Below the pieces are notes generated by a model. That model did no database searches. It saw only the letters and a program-made list of their open reading frames with translations, and had not been told where the DNA came from. The translations under genes and the position numbers were made by a program. Shown piece after piece: positions 26,092-41,543 of a stretch of DNA of 43,008 nt. The DNA comes from Saccoglossus kowalevskii (lineage: Eukaryota; Hemichordata; Enteropneusta; Harrimaniidae), in the NCBI RefSeq assembly GCF_000003605.2, contig NW_003136706.1, forward strand, positions 1-43,008, given 5' to 3'. Position 1 is the stretch's first letter. Each line of letters opens with the position of its first letter.

Positions 26092-27033
26092 AAATTCCGA
26101 CAACAGAATAATACATGCTACTATTTTGGTACCAATCCCATATCGAATAATAACAGATTCCGACAACAGAATAATACATGCTACTATTTTGGTACCAATC
26201 CTATATCGAATAATAACAGATTCCGATAACAGAATAATACATGCTACTATTTTGGTACCAATCCTATATCGAATAATAACAGATCCCGACAACAGACAAA
26301 TACATGCTACTATTTTGGTACCAATCCATTATCGAATAATAACAGATCCCGACAACAGAATAATAAATGCGACTATTTTGGTACAATCCTCAATCAAATA
26401 ACAACAGATCCCGACAACAGAATAATACATGCGACTATTTTGGTACCAATCCTATATCGAATAATAACAGATTCCGACAACAGAATAATACATGCTACTA
26501 TTTTGGTAATAATCCTATATCGAATAATGACAGATCCCGACAACAGAATAATACATGCGACTATTTTAATACCAATCCTATATCGAATAATAACAGATCC
26601 CAACAACAGAAAAATACATGCTACTATTTTGGTACCAATCCTATATCGAATAATAACAGATTCCGACAACAGAATAATACATGCTACTATTTTGGTACCA
26701 ATCCTATATCGAATAATAACAGATCCCGACAACAGAATAATACATGCTACTATTTGGGTACCAATCCTATATCGAATAATAACAGATCCCGACAACAGAA
26801 TAATACATGCTACTATTTTGGTACCAATCCTATATCGAATAATAACAGATCCCGACAACAGAATAATACATGCTACTATTTTGGGTACCAATCCTATATC
26901 GAATAATAACAGATCCCGACAACAGAATAATACATGCTACTATTTGGGTACCAATCCTATATCGAATAATAACAGATCCCGACAACAGAATAATACATGC
27001 TACTATTTTGGTACCAATCTATATCGAATAATA

Positions 27034-28629
27034 ATAGATCCCGACAACAGAATAATACATGCGACTATTTGGGTACCAATCCTTTATCGAATAATAACAG
27101 ATCCCGACAACAGAATAATATATGCTACTATTTTGGTACCAGTCCTATATCAAATAACAACAGATCCCGACAACATAATAATACATGCGACTATTTTGGT
27201 ACCAATCCTATATCGAATAATAACAGATTCTGACAACAGAATAATACATGCTACTATTTGGGTACCAATCCTATATCGAATAATAACAGATCCCGACAAC
27301 AGAATAATACATGCTACTATTTTGGTACCAATCCTGTATCGAATGTTAACAGATCCCGACAACAGAATAATACATGCTACTATTTTGGTACCAATTCTAT
27401 ATCGAATAATAACAGATCCCGACAACAGAATAATACATGCGACTATTTGGGTACCAATCCTATATCGAATAATAACAGATCCCAACAACAGAAAAATACA
27501 TGCTACTATTTTGGTACCAATCCTATATCGAATAATAACAAATTCCGACAACAGAATAATACATGCTACTATTTTGGTACCAATCCCATATCGAATAATA
27601 ACAGATTCCGACAACAGAATAATACATGCTACTATTTTGGTACCAATCCTATATCGAATAATAACAGATTCCGATAACAGAATAATACATGCTACTATTT
27701 TGGTACCAATCCTATATCGAATAATAACAGATCCCGACAACAGACAAATACATGCTACTATTTTGGTACCAATCCATTATCGAATAATAACAGATCCCGA
27801 CAACAGAATAATACATGCTACTATTTTGGTACCAATCCTATATCGAATAATAATAGATCCCGACAACAGAATAATACATGCGACTATTTGGGTACCAATC
27901 CTTTATCGAATAATAACAGATCCCGACAACAGAATAATATATGCTACTATTTTGGTACCAATCCTATATCAAATAACAACAGATCCCGACAACATAATAA
28001 TACATGCGACTATTTTGGTACCAATCCTATATCGAATAATAACAGATTCTGACAACAGAATAATACATGCTACTATTTGGGTACCAATCCTATATCGAAT
28101 AATAACAGATCCCGACAACAGAATAATACATGCTACTATTTTGGTACCAATCCTGTATCGAATGTTAACAGATCCCGACAACAGAATAATACATGCTACT
28201 ATTTTGGTACCAATCCTATATCGAATAATAACAGATCCCGACAACAGAATAATACATGCGACTATTTGGGTACCAATCCTATATCGAATAATAACAGATC
28301 CCAACAACAGAAAAATACATGCTACTATTTTGGTACCAATCCTATATCGAATAATAACAAATTCCGACAACAGAATAATACATGCTACTATTTTGGTACC
28401 AATCCCATATCGAATAATAACAGATTCCGACAACAGAATAATACATGCTACTATTTTGGTACCAATCCTATATCGAATAATAACAGATTCCGATAACAGA
28501 ATAATACATGCTACTATTTTGGTACCAATCCTATATCGAATAATAACAGATCCCGACAACAGACAAATACATGCTACTATTTTGGTACCAATCCATTATC
28601 GAATAATAACAGATCCCGACAACAGAATA
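27034..28629 (+). repeat. Tandem duplication, 819 bp (13 monomers)
   Basis: About 27034-27810 matches 27853-28629. Shared private variants are AATAATATATGC, ATTCTGACAACAG and CCTGTATCGAATG. I saw only a few differences, for example ACCAGTCC against ACCAATCC and AATTCTAT against AATCCTAT. Partial copies recur at about 32100-32340, 36060-36300 and 42670-43008. Confidence 0.85.
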
Positions 28630-31393
28630 ATAAATGCGACTATTTTGGTACAATCCTCAATCAAATAACAACAGATCCCGACAACAGAATAATACATGCG
28701 ACTATTTTGGTACCAATCCTATATCGAATAATAACAGATTCCGACAACAGAATAATACATGCTACTATTTTGGTAATAATCCTATATCGAATAATGACAG
28801 ATCCCGACAACAGAATAATACATGCGACTATTTTGGTACCAATCCTATATCGAATAATAACAGATCCCAACAACAGAAAAATACATGCTACTATTTTGGT
28901 ACCAATCCTATATCGAATAATAACAGATTCCGACAACAGAATAATACATGCTACTATTTTGGTACCAATCCTATATCGAATAATAACAGATCCCGACAAC
29001 AGAATAATACATGCTACTATTTGGGTACCAATCCTATATCGAATAATAACAGGTCCCGACAACAGAATAATACATGCTACTATTTTGGTACCAATCCTAT
29101 ATCGAATAATAACAGATCCCGACAACAGAATAATACATGCGACTATTTGGGTACCAATCCTATATCGAATAATAACAGATCCCGACAACAGAAAAATACA
29201 TGCTACTATTTTGGTACCAATCCTATATCGAATAATAACAAATTCCGACAACAGAATAATACATGCTACTATTTTGGTACCAATCCCATATCGAATAATA
29301 ACAGATTCCGACAACAGAATAATACATGCTACGATTTTGGTACCAATCCCATATCGAATGTTAACAGATCCCAACAACAGAATAATACATGCTACTATTT
29401 TGGTACCAATTCTATATCGAATAATAACAGATCCCGACAACAGAATAATACATGCGACTATTTGGGTACCAATCCTATATCGAATAATAACAGATCCCGA
29501 CAACAGAAAAATACATGCTACTATTTTGGTACCAATCCTATATCGAATAATAACAAATTCCGACAACAGAATAATACATGCTACTATTTTGGTACCAATC
29601 CCATATCGAATAATAACAGATTCCGACAACAGAATTATACATGCTACTATTTTGGTACCAATCCTATATCGATTAATAACAGATTCCGATAACAGAATAA
29701 TACATGCTACTATTTTGGTACCAATCCTATATCGAATAATAACAGATCCCGACAACAGAAAAATACATGCTACTATTTTGGTACCAATCCATTATCGAAT
29801 AATAACAGATCCCGACAACAGAATAATAAATGCGACTATTTTGGTACCAATCCTCAATCAAATAACAACAGATCCCGACAACAGAATAATACATGCGACT
29901 ATTTTGGTACCAATCCTATATCGAATAATAACAGATTCCGACAACAGAATAATACATGCTACTATTTTGGTACCAATCCTATATCGAATAATGACAGATC
30001 CCGACAACAGAATAATACATGCGACTATTTTGGTACCAATCCTATATCGAATAATAAGAGATCCCGACAACAGAAAAATACATGCTACTATTTTGGTACC
30101 AATCCTATATCGAATAATAACAGATCCTGACAACAGAATAATACATGCTACTATTTTGGTACCAATCCTCAATCGAATAATAACAGATTCCGACAACAGA
30201 ATAATACATGCTACTATTTTGGTACCAATCCTATATCGAATAATGACAGATCCCGACAACAGAATAATACATGCGACTATTTGGGTACCAATCCTATATC
30301 GAATAATAACAGATCCAGACAACAGAATAATACATGCTACTATTTTGGTACCAATTCTATATCGAATAATAACAGATCCCGACAACAGAATAATACATGC
30401 GACTATTTGGGTACCAATCCCATATCGAATAATAACAGATCCCGACAACAGAATAATACATGCGACTATTTGGGTACCAATCCTATATCGAATAATAACA
30501 GATCCCGACAACAGAAAAATACATGCTACTATTTTGGTACCAATCCTATATCGAATAATAACAGATCCCGACAACAGAATAATACATGCTACTATTTTGG
30601 TACCAATCCTATATCGAATAATGACAGATCCCGACAACAGAATAATACATGCGACTATTTTGGTACCAATCCCATATCGAATGTTAACAGATCCCAACAA
30701 CAGAATAATACATGCTACTATTTTGGTACCAATTCTATATCGAATAATAACAGATCCCGACAACAGAATAATACATGCGACTATTTGGGTACCAATCCTA
30801 TATCGAATAATAACAGATCCCGACAACAGAAAAATACATGCTACTATTTTGGTACCAATCCTATATCGAATAATAACAGATTCCGACAACAGAATAATAC
30901 ATGCTACTATTTTGGTACCAATCCTATATCGAATAATGACAGATCCCGACAACAGAATAATACATGCGACTATTTGGGTACCAATCCTATATCGAATAAT
31001 AACAGATCCAGACAACAGAATAATACATGCTACTATTTTGGTACCAATTCTATATCGAATAATAACAGATCCCGACAACAGAATAATACATGCGACTATT
31101 TGGGTACCAATCCCATATCGAATAATAACAGATCCCGACAACAGAATAATACATGCGACTATTTGGGTACCAATCCTATATCGAATAATAACAGATCCCG
31201 ACAACAGAAAAATACATGCTTCTATTTTGGTACCAATCCTATATCGAATAATAACAGATCCCGACAACAGAATAATACATGCTACTATTTTGGTACCAAT
31301 CCCATATCGAATGTTAACAGATCCAGACAACAGAATAATACATGCTCCTATTTTGGTACCAATCCTATATCGAATAATAACAGATCCCGACAA

Positions 31394-31769
31394 CAGACAA
31401 ATACATGCTACTATTTTGGTACCAATCCATTATCGAATAATAACAGATCCCGACAACAGAATAATAAATGCGACTATTTTGGTACAATCCTCAATCAAAT
31501 AACAACAGATCCCGACAACAGAATAATACATGCGACTATTTTGGTACCAATCCTATATCGAATAATAACAGATCCCGACAACAGACAAATACATGCTACT
31601 ATTTTGGTACCAATCCATTATCGAATAATAACAGATCCCGACAACAGAATAATAAATGCGACTATTTTGGTACAATCCTCAATCAAATAACAACAGATCC
31701 CGACAACAGAATAATACATGCGACTATCTCGGTACCAATCCTATATCGAATAATAACAGATTCCGACAA
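31394..31769 (+). repeat. Tandem duplication, 188 bp (3 monomers)
   Basis: CAGACAAATAC at 31394 and 31582, and the shortened GGTACAATCCTC junction at 31481 and 31669, both show a 188-bp step (3 x 63 minus 1). Each unit contains the CCATTATCG/AATAAATGCG monomer and the 62-bp monomer lacking one C of GGTACC. Confidence 0.85.
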
Positions 31770-33017
31770 CAGAATAATACATGCTACTATTTTGGTAATA
31801 ATCCTATATCGAATAATGACAGATCCCGACAACAGAATAATACATGCGACTATTTTGGTACCAATCCTATATCGAATAATAACAGATCCCGACAACAGAA
31901 TAATACATGCTACTATTTTGGTACCAATCCTATATCGAATAATGACAGATCCCGACAACAGAATAATACATGCGACTATTTGGGTACCAATCCTATATCG
32001 AATAATAACAGATCCCGACAACAGAATAATACATGCTACTATTTGGGTACCAATCCTATATCGAATAATAACAGATCCCGACAACAGAATAATACATGCT
32101 ACTATTTTGGTACCAATCCTATATCGAATAATAATAGATCCCGACAACAGAATAATACATGCGACTATTTGGGTACCAATCCTTTATCGAATAATAACAG
32201 ATCCCGACAACAGAATAATATATGCTACTATTTTGGTACCAATCCTATATCAAATAACAACAGATCCCGACAACATAATAATACATGCGACTATTTTGGT
32301 ACCAATCCTATATCGAATAATAACAGATTCTGACAACAGAATAATACATGCTACTATTTTGGTACCAATCCTATATCGAATAATGACAGATCCCGACAAC
32401 AGAATAATACATGCGATTATTTGGGTACCAATCCTATATCGAATAATAACAGATCCCGACAACAGAATAATACATGCTACTATTTTGGTACCAATCCTAT
32501 ATCGAATGTTAACAGATCCCGACAACAGAATAATACATGCGACTATTTGGGTACCAATCCTATATCGAATAATAACAGATCCCGACAACTGAAAAATACA
32601 TGCTACTATTTTGGTACCAAGCCTCAATCGAATAATAACAGATTCCGACAACAGAATAATACATGCTACTATTTTGGTACCAATCCCATATCGAATGTTA
32701 ACAGATCCCAACAACAGAATAATACATGCTACTATTTTGGTATCAATCCTATATCAAATAACAACAGATCCCGACAAAAGAATAATACATGCTACTATTT
32801 GGGTACCAATCCTCAATCGAATAATAACAGATTCCGACAACAGAATAATACATGCTACTATTTTGGTACCAATTCTATATCGAATAATAACAGATCCCGA
32901 CAACAGAATAATACATGCGACTATTTGGGTACCAATCCTATATCGAATAATAACAGATCCCAACAACAGAAAAATACATGCTACTATTTTGGTACCAATC
33001 CTATATCGAATAATAAC

Positions 33018-33269
33018 AAATTCCGACAACAGAATAATACATGCTACTATTTTGGTACCAATCCCATATCGAATAATAACAGATTCCGACAACAGAATAA
33101 TACATGCTACTATTTTGGTACCAATTCTATATCGAATAATAACAGATCCCGACAACAGAATAATACATGCGACTATTTGGGTACCAATCCTATATCGAAT
33201 AATAACAGATCCCAACAACAGAAAAATACATGCTACTATTTTGGTACCAATCCTATATCGAATAATAAC
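33018..33269 (+). repeat. 4-monomer higher-order unit (252 bp)
   Basis: AAATTCCG markers at 33018 and 33270. Same four-variant order as 25840-26091. One G is missing in the following monomer (TATTTTGTACC near 33301), which shifts frame locally. Confidence 0.8.
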
Positions 33270-35535
33270 AAATTCCGACAACAGAATAATACATGCTACT
33301 ATTTTGTACCAATCCCATATCGAATAATAACAGATTCCGACAACAGAATAATACATGCTACTATTTTGGTACCAATCCTATATCGAATAATAACAGATTC
33401 CGATAACAGAATAATACATGCTACTATTTTGGTACCAATCCTATATCGAATAATAACAGATCCCGACAACAGACAAATACATGCTACTATTTTGGTACCA
33501 ATCCATTATCGAATAATAACAGATCCCGACAACAGAATAATAAATGCGACTATTTTGGTACAATCCTCAATCAAATAACAACAGATCCCGACAACAGAAT
33601 AATACATGCGACTATTTTGGTACCAATCCTATATCGAATAATAACAGATTCCGACAACAGAATAATACATGCTACTATTTTGGTAATAATCCTATATCGA
33701 ATAATGACAGATCCCAACAACAGAATAATACATGCGACTATTTTAATACCAATCCTATATCGAATAATAACAGATCCCAACAACAGAAAAATACATGCTA
33801 CTATTTTGGTACCAATCCTATATCGAATAATAACAGATTCCGACAACAGAATAATACATGCTACTATTTTGGTACCAATCCTATATCGAATAATAACAGA
33901 TCCCGACAACAGAATAATACATGCTACTATTTGGGTACCAATCCTATATCGAATAATAACAGATCCCGACAACAGAATAATACATGCTACTATTTTGGTA
34001 CCAATCCTATATCGAATAATAACAGATCCCGACAACAGAATAATACATGCTACTATTTGGGTACCAATCCTATATCGAATAATAACAGATCCCGACAACA
34101 GAATAATACATGCTACTATTTTGGTACCAATCCTATATCGAATAATAACAGATCCCGACAACAGAATAATACATGCTACTATTTTGGTACCAATCCTATA
34201 TCGAATGTTAACAGATCCCGACAACAGAAAAATACATGCTACTATTTTGGTACCAATCCTCAATCGAATAATAACAGATCCCGACAACAAAATAATACAT
34301 GCGACTATTTGGGTACCAATCCTATATCGAATAATAACAGATCCCAACAACAGAAAAATACATGCTACTATTTTGGTACCAATCCTATATCGAATAATAA
34401 CAGATTCCGACAACAGAATAATACATGCGACTATTTGGGTACCAATCCTATATCGAATAATAACAGATCCCGACAACAGAAAAATACATGCTACTATTTT
34501 GGTACCAATCCTATATCGAATAATAACAAATTCCGACAACAGAATAATACATGCTACTATTTTGGTACCAATCCCATATCGAATAATAACAGATTCCGAC
34601 AACAGAATAATACATGCTACTATTTTGGTACCAATCCTATATCGAATAATAACAGATCCAGACAACAGAATAATACATGCGACTATTTGGGTACCAATCC
34701 TATATCGAATAATAACAGATCCCAACAACAGAATAATACATGCTACTATTTTGGTACCAATTCTATATCGAATAATAACAGATCCCGACAACAGAATAAT
34801 ACATGCGACTATTTGGGTACCAATCCCATATCGAATAATAACAGATCCCGACAACAGAATAATACATGCGACTATTTGGGTACCAATCCATTATCGAATA
34901 ATAACAGATCCCGACAACAGAATAATAAATGCGACTATTTTGGTACCAATCCTCAATCAAATAACAACAGATCCCGACAACAGAATAATACATGCGACTA
35001 TTTTGGTACCAATCCTATATCGAATAATAACAGATTCCGACAACAGAATAATACATGCTACTATTTTGGTACCAATCCTATATCGAATAATAACAGATCC
35101 CGACAACAGAATAATACATGCGACTATTTGGGTACCAATCCTATATCGAATAATAACAGATCCCGACAACAGAAAAATACATGCTACTATTTTGGTACCA
35201 ATTCTATATCGAATAATAACAGATCCAGACAACAGAATAATACATGCGACTATTTGGGTACCAATCCTATATCGAATAATAACAGATCCCAACAACAGAA
35301 TAATACATGCTACTATTTTGGTACCAATTCTATATCGAATAATAACAGATCCCGACAACAGAATAATACATGCGACTATTTGGGTACCAATCCCATATCG
35401 AATAATAACAGATCCCGACAACAGAATAATACATGCTACTATTTTGGTACCAATTCTATATCGAATAATAACAGATCCCGACAACAGAATAATACATGCT
35501 ACTATTTTGGTACCAATCCTATATCGATTAATAAC

Positions 35536-35787
35536 AAATTCCGACAACAGAATAATACATGCTACTATTTTGGTACCAATCCCATATCGAATAATAACAG
35601 ATTCCGACAACAGAATAATACATGCTACTATTTTGGTACCAATTCTATATCGAATAATAACAGATCCCGACAACAGAATAATACATGCGACTATTTGGGT
35701 ACCAATCCTATATCGAATAATAACAGATCCCAACAACAGAAAAATACATGCTACTATTTTGGTACCAATCCTATATCGAATAATAAC
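35536..35787 (+). repeat. 4-monomer higher-order unit (252 bp)
   Basis: AAATTCCG markers at 35536 and 35788. The first carries TCGATTAATAAC instead of TCGAATAATAAC. Confidence 0.8.
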
Positions 35788-37382
35788 AAATTCCGACAAC
35801 AGAATAATACATGCTACTATTTTGGTACCAATCCCATATCGAATAATAACAGATTCCGACAACAGAATAATACATGCTACTATTTTGGTACCAATCCTAT
35901 ATCGAATAATAACAGATTCCGATAACAGAATAATACATGCTACTATTTTGGTACCAATCCTATATCGAATAATAACAGATCCCGACAACAGACAAATACA
36001 TGCTACTATTTTGGTACCAGTCCATTATCGAATAATAACAGATCCCGACAACAGAATAATACATGCTACTATTTTGGTACCAATCCTATATCGAATAATA
36101 ATAGATCCCGACAACAGAATAATACATGCGACTATTTGGGTACCAATCCTTTATCGAATAATAACAGATCCCGACAACAGAATAATATATGCTACTATTT
36201 TGGTACCAATCCTATATCAAATAACAACAGATCCCGACAACATAATAATACATGCGACTATTTTGGTACCAATCCTATATCGAATAATAACAGATTCTGA
36301 CAACAGAATAATACATGCTACTATTTGGGTACCAATCCTATATCGAATAATAACAGATCCCGACAACAGAATAATATATGCTACTATTTTGGTACCAATC
36401 CTATATCAAATAACAACAGATCCCGACAACATAATAATACATGCGACTATTTTGGTACCAATCCTATATCGATATACAGATTCTGACACAGATATACATG
36501 CTACTATTTGGGTACCAATCCTATATCAAATAACAACAGATCCCGATAACAGAATAATACATGCGACTATTTTGGTACCAATCCTATATCGAATAATAAC
36601 AGATTCCGACAACAGAATAATACATGCTACAATTTGGGTACCAATCCTATATCAAATAACAACAGATCCCGATAACAGAATAATACATGCGACTATTTTG
36701 GTACCAATCCTATATCGAATAATAACAGATTCCGACAACAGAATAATACATGCTACTATTTTGGTACCAATCCTATATCGAATAATAACAGATCCCGACA
36801 ACAGAATAATACATGCGACTATTTGGGTACCAATCCTATATCGAATAATAACAGATCCCGACAACAGGATAATACATGCTACTATTTGGGTACCAATCCT
36901 ATATCAAATAACAACAGATCCCGATAACAGAATAATACATGCGACTATTTTGGTACCAATCCTATATCGAATAATAACAGATTCCGACAACAGAATAATA
37001 CATGCTACTATTTTGGTACCAATCCTATATCGAATAATAACAGATCCCGACAACAGAATAATACATCCTACAATTTTGGTACCAATCCTATATAGAATAA
37101 TAACAGATCCCGACAACAGAATAATACATGCTACTATTTTGCTACCAATCCTATATCGAATAATAACAGATTCCGAAAACAGAATAATACATGCTACTAT
37201 TTGGGTACCAATCCTATATCGAATAATAACAGATCCCGACAACAGAAAAATACGTGCTACTATTTTGGTACCAATCCTATATCGAATAATAATAGATCCC
37301 GACAACAGAATAATACATGCTACTATTTTGGTACCAATCCTATATCGAATAATAACAGATCCCGACAACAGAATAATACATG

Positions 37383-38013
37383 CTACTAATGTTGGTACCA
37401 ATCCCATATCGAATGTTAACAGATCCCGACAACAGAATAATACATGCTACTATTTTGGTACCAATCCTATATCGAATAATAACAGATCCCGACAACAGAA
37501 TAATACATGCGACTATTTGGGTACCAATCCTATATCGAATTATAACAGATCCCGAAAACAGAAAAATACATGCTACTATTTTGGTACCAATCCTATATCG
37601 AATAATAACAGATCCCGACAACAGAATAATACATGCGACTATTTGGGTACCAATCCTATATCGAATAATAACAGATCCCGACAACAGAATAATACATGCT
37701 ACTATTTTGCTACCAATCCTATATCGAATAATAACAGATTCCGAAAACAGAATAATACATGCTACTATTTGGGTACCAATCCTATATCGAATAATAACAG
37801 ATTCCGAAAACAGAATAATACATGCTACTATTTGGGTACCAATCCTATATCGAATAATAACAGATCCCGACAACAGAAAAATACGTGCTACTATTTTGGT
37901 ACCAATCCTATATCGAATAATAATAGATCCCGACAACAGAATAATACATGCTACTATTTTGGTAATAATCCTATATCGAATAATAACAGATCCCGACAAC
38001 AGAATAATACATG
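37383..38013 (+). repeat. 10-monomer higher-order unit (631 bp), copy 4
   Basis: 64-bp marker monomers at 37383 and 38014. This is a near-copy of 9841-10471, 27542 bp away, including the private CTACTAATGTTGG and GGTAATAATCC variants. Confidence 0.85.
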
Positions 38014-41000
38014 CTACTAATTTTGGTACCAATCCCATATCGAATGTTAACAGATCCCGACAACAGAATAATACATGCTACTATTTTGGTACCAATCCTA
38101 TATCGAATAATAATAGATCCCGACAACAGAATAATACATGCGACTATTTGGGTACCAATACTATATCGAATTATAACAGATCCCGAAAACAGAAAAATAC
38201 ATGCTACTATTTTGGTACCAATCCTATATCGAATAATAACAGATCCCGACAACAGAATAATACATGCGACTATTTGGGTACCAATCCTATATCGAATAAT
38301 AACAGATCCCGACAACAGAAAAATACATCCTACTATTTTGGTACCAATCCTATATCGAATAATAACAGATCCCGACAACAGAAAAATACATGCTACTATT
38401 TTGGTACCAATCCTATATCGAATAATATCAGATCCCGACAACAGAAAAATACATGCTACTATTTTGGTACCAATCCTATATAGAATAATAACAGATCCCG
38501 ACAACAGAATAATAAATGCGACTATTTTGGTACCAATCCTATATCGAATAATATCAGATCCCGACAACAGAAAAATACATGCTACTATTTTGGTACCAAT
38601 CCTATATCGAATAATAACAGATCCCGACAACAGAATAATACATGCGACTATTTGGGTACCAATCCTATATCGAATAATAACAGATCCCGACAACAGAAAA
38701 ATACATCCTACTATTTTGGTACCAATCCTATATCGAATAATAACAGATCCCGACAACAGAAAAATACATGCTACTATTTTGGTACCAATCCTATATCGAA
38801 TAATAACAGATCCCGACAACAGAAAAATACATGCTACTATTTTGGTACCAATCCTATATCGAATAATATCAGATCCCGACAACAGAATAATACATGCTAC
38901 TATTTTGCTACCAATCCTATATCGAATAATAACAGATTCCGAAAACAGAATAATACATGCTACTATGTGGGTACCAATCCTATATCGAATTATAACACAT
39001 CCCGACAACAGAATAATACATGCTACTATTTTGGTACCAATCCTATATCGAATAATAACAGATCCCGACAACAGAATAATACATGCGACTATTTGGGTAC
39101 CAATCCTATATCGAATAATAACAGATCCCGACAACAGGATAATACATGCTACTATTTGGGTACCAATCCTATATCAAATAACAACAGATCCCGAGAACAG
39201 AATAATACATGCGACTATTTTGGTACCAATCCTATATCGAATAATAACAGATCCCGACAACAGAAAAATACATCCTACTATTTTGGTACAATCCTATATC
39301 GAATAATAACAGATCCCGACAACAGAAAAATACATGCTACTATTTTGGTACCAATCCTTTATCGAATAATAACAGATTCCGACAACAGAATAATACATGC
39401 TACTATTATTGGTACCAATCCTATATCGAATAATAACAGATCCCGACAACAGAAAAATACATGCTACTATTTTGGTACCAATCCTATATCGAATAATAAC
39501 AGATCCCGACAACAGAATAATACATGCTACTATTTTGGTACCAATCCTTTATCGAATAATAACAGATCCCGACAACAGAATAATACATACTACTATTTTG
39601 GTACCAATCCTATATCGAATGTTAACAGATCCCGACAACAGAATAATACATGCTACTATTTTGGTACCAATCCTATATCGAATAATAACAGATTCCGAAA
39701 ACAGAATAATACATGCTACTATTTGGGTACCAATCCTATATCGAATAATAACAGATCCCGACAACAGAAAAATACGTGCTACTATTTTGGTACCAATCCT
39801 TTATCGAATAATAACAGATCCCAACAACAGAATAATAAATGCGACTATTTTGGTACCAATCCTCAATCGAATAATAACAGATCCCGACAACAGAATAATA
39901 CATACTACTATTTTGGTACCAATCCTATATCGAATGTTAACAGATCCCGACAACAGAATAATACATGCTACTATTTTGGTACCAATCCTATATCGAATAA
40001 TAACAGATTCCGAAAACAGAATAATACATGCTACTATTTGGGTACCAATCCTATATCGAATAATAACAGATCCCGACAACAGAAAAATACGTGCTACTAT
40101 TTTGGTACCAATCCTTTATCGAATAATAACAGATCCCAACAACAGAATAATAAATGCGACTATTTTGGTACCAATCCTATATAGAATAATAACAGATCCC
40201 GACAACAGAATAATACATGCTACTATTTTGGTACCAATCCCATATCGAATGTTAACAGATCCCGACAACAGAATAATACATGCTACTATTTTGGTACCAA
40301 TCCTATATCGAATAATAACAGATCCCGACAACAGAATAATACATGCTACTATTTTGGTACCAATCCTATTTCGAATAATAACAGATCCCGACAACAGAAT
40401 AATACATGCGACTATTTCGGTACCAATCCCATATCGAATGTTAACAGATCCCGACAACAGAATAATACATGCTACTATTTTGGTACCAATCCTATATCGA
40501 ATAATAACAGATTCCGACAACAGAATAATACATGCTACTATTTTTGTACCAATCCTATACAGAATAATAACAGATCCCGACAACAGAATAATACATGCGA
40601 CTATTTGGGTACCAATCCTATATCGAATAATAACAGATCCCGACACCAGAATAATACATGCTACTATTTGGGTACCAATCTTATATCAAATAACAACTGA
40701 TCCCGACAACAGAATAATACATGCGACTATTTGGGTACCAATCCTATATCGAATAATAACAGATTCCGACAACAGAATAATACATGCTACTATTTTGGTA
40801 CCAATCCTATATCGAATAATAACAGATCCCGAAAACAGAATAATACATGCGACTATTTGGGTACCAATCCTATATCGAATGTTAACAGATCCCGACAACA
40901 GAATAATACATGCTACTATTTTGGTACTAAACCCATATCGAATAATAACAGATCCCGACAACAGAATAATACATGCTACTATTTTGGTACCAATCCTATA

Positions 41001-41543
41001 TCGAATGTTAACAGATCCCGACAACAGAAAAAATACATGCTACTATTTTGGTATCAATCCTATATCGAATAATAACAGATTCCGACAACAGAATAATACA
41101 TGCTACTATTTTGCTACCAATCCTATATCGAATAATAACAGATTCCGAAAACAGAATAATACATGCTACTATTTGGGTACCAATCCTATATCGAATAATA
41201 ACAGATCCCGACAACAGAAAAATACGTGCTACTATTTTGGTACCAATCCTATATCGAATAATAATAGATCCCGACAACAGAATAATACATGCTACAATTT
41301 TGGTACCAATCCTATATCGAATAATAACAGATCCCGACAACAGAATAATACATGCTACTATTTTGGTACCAATCCTATATCGAATGTTAACAGATCCCGA
41401 CAACAGAATAATACATGCTACTATTTTGGTACCAATCCTATATCGAATAATAACAGATTCCGAAAACAGAATAATACATGCTACTATTTTGGTACCAATC
41501 CTCAATCAAATAATAACAGATCCCGACAACAGAATAATGCATG

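Noticed and set aside
33617-38020. 1467-codon open frame of 21-residue repeats as a protein gene
   Set aside because: It is explained by a stop-free 63-bp period. Frames on both strands are open over the same bases, substitutions are not biased to silent sites, and the frame is joined across one-base indels. There is no unique N- or C-terminal region and no supporting promoter.
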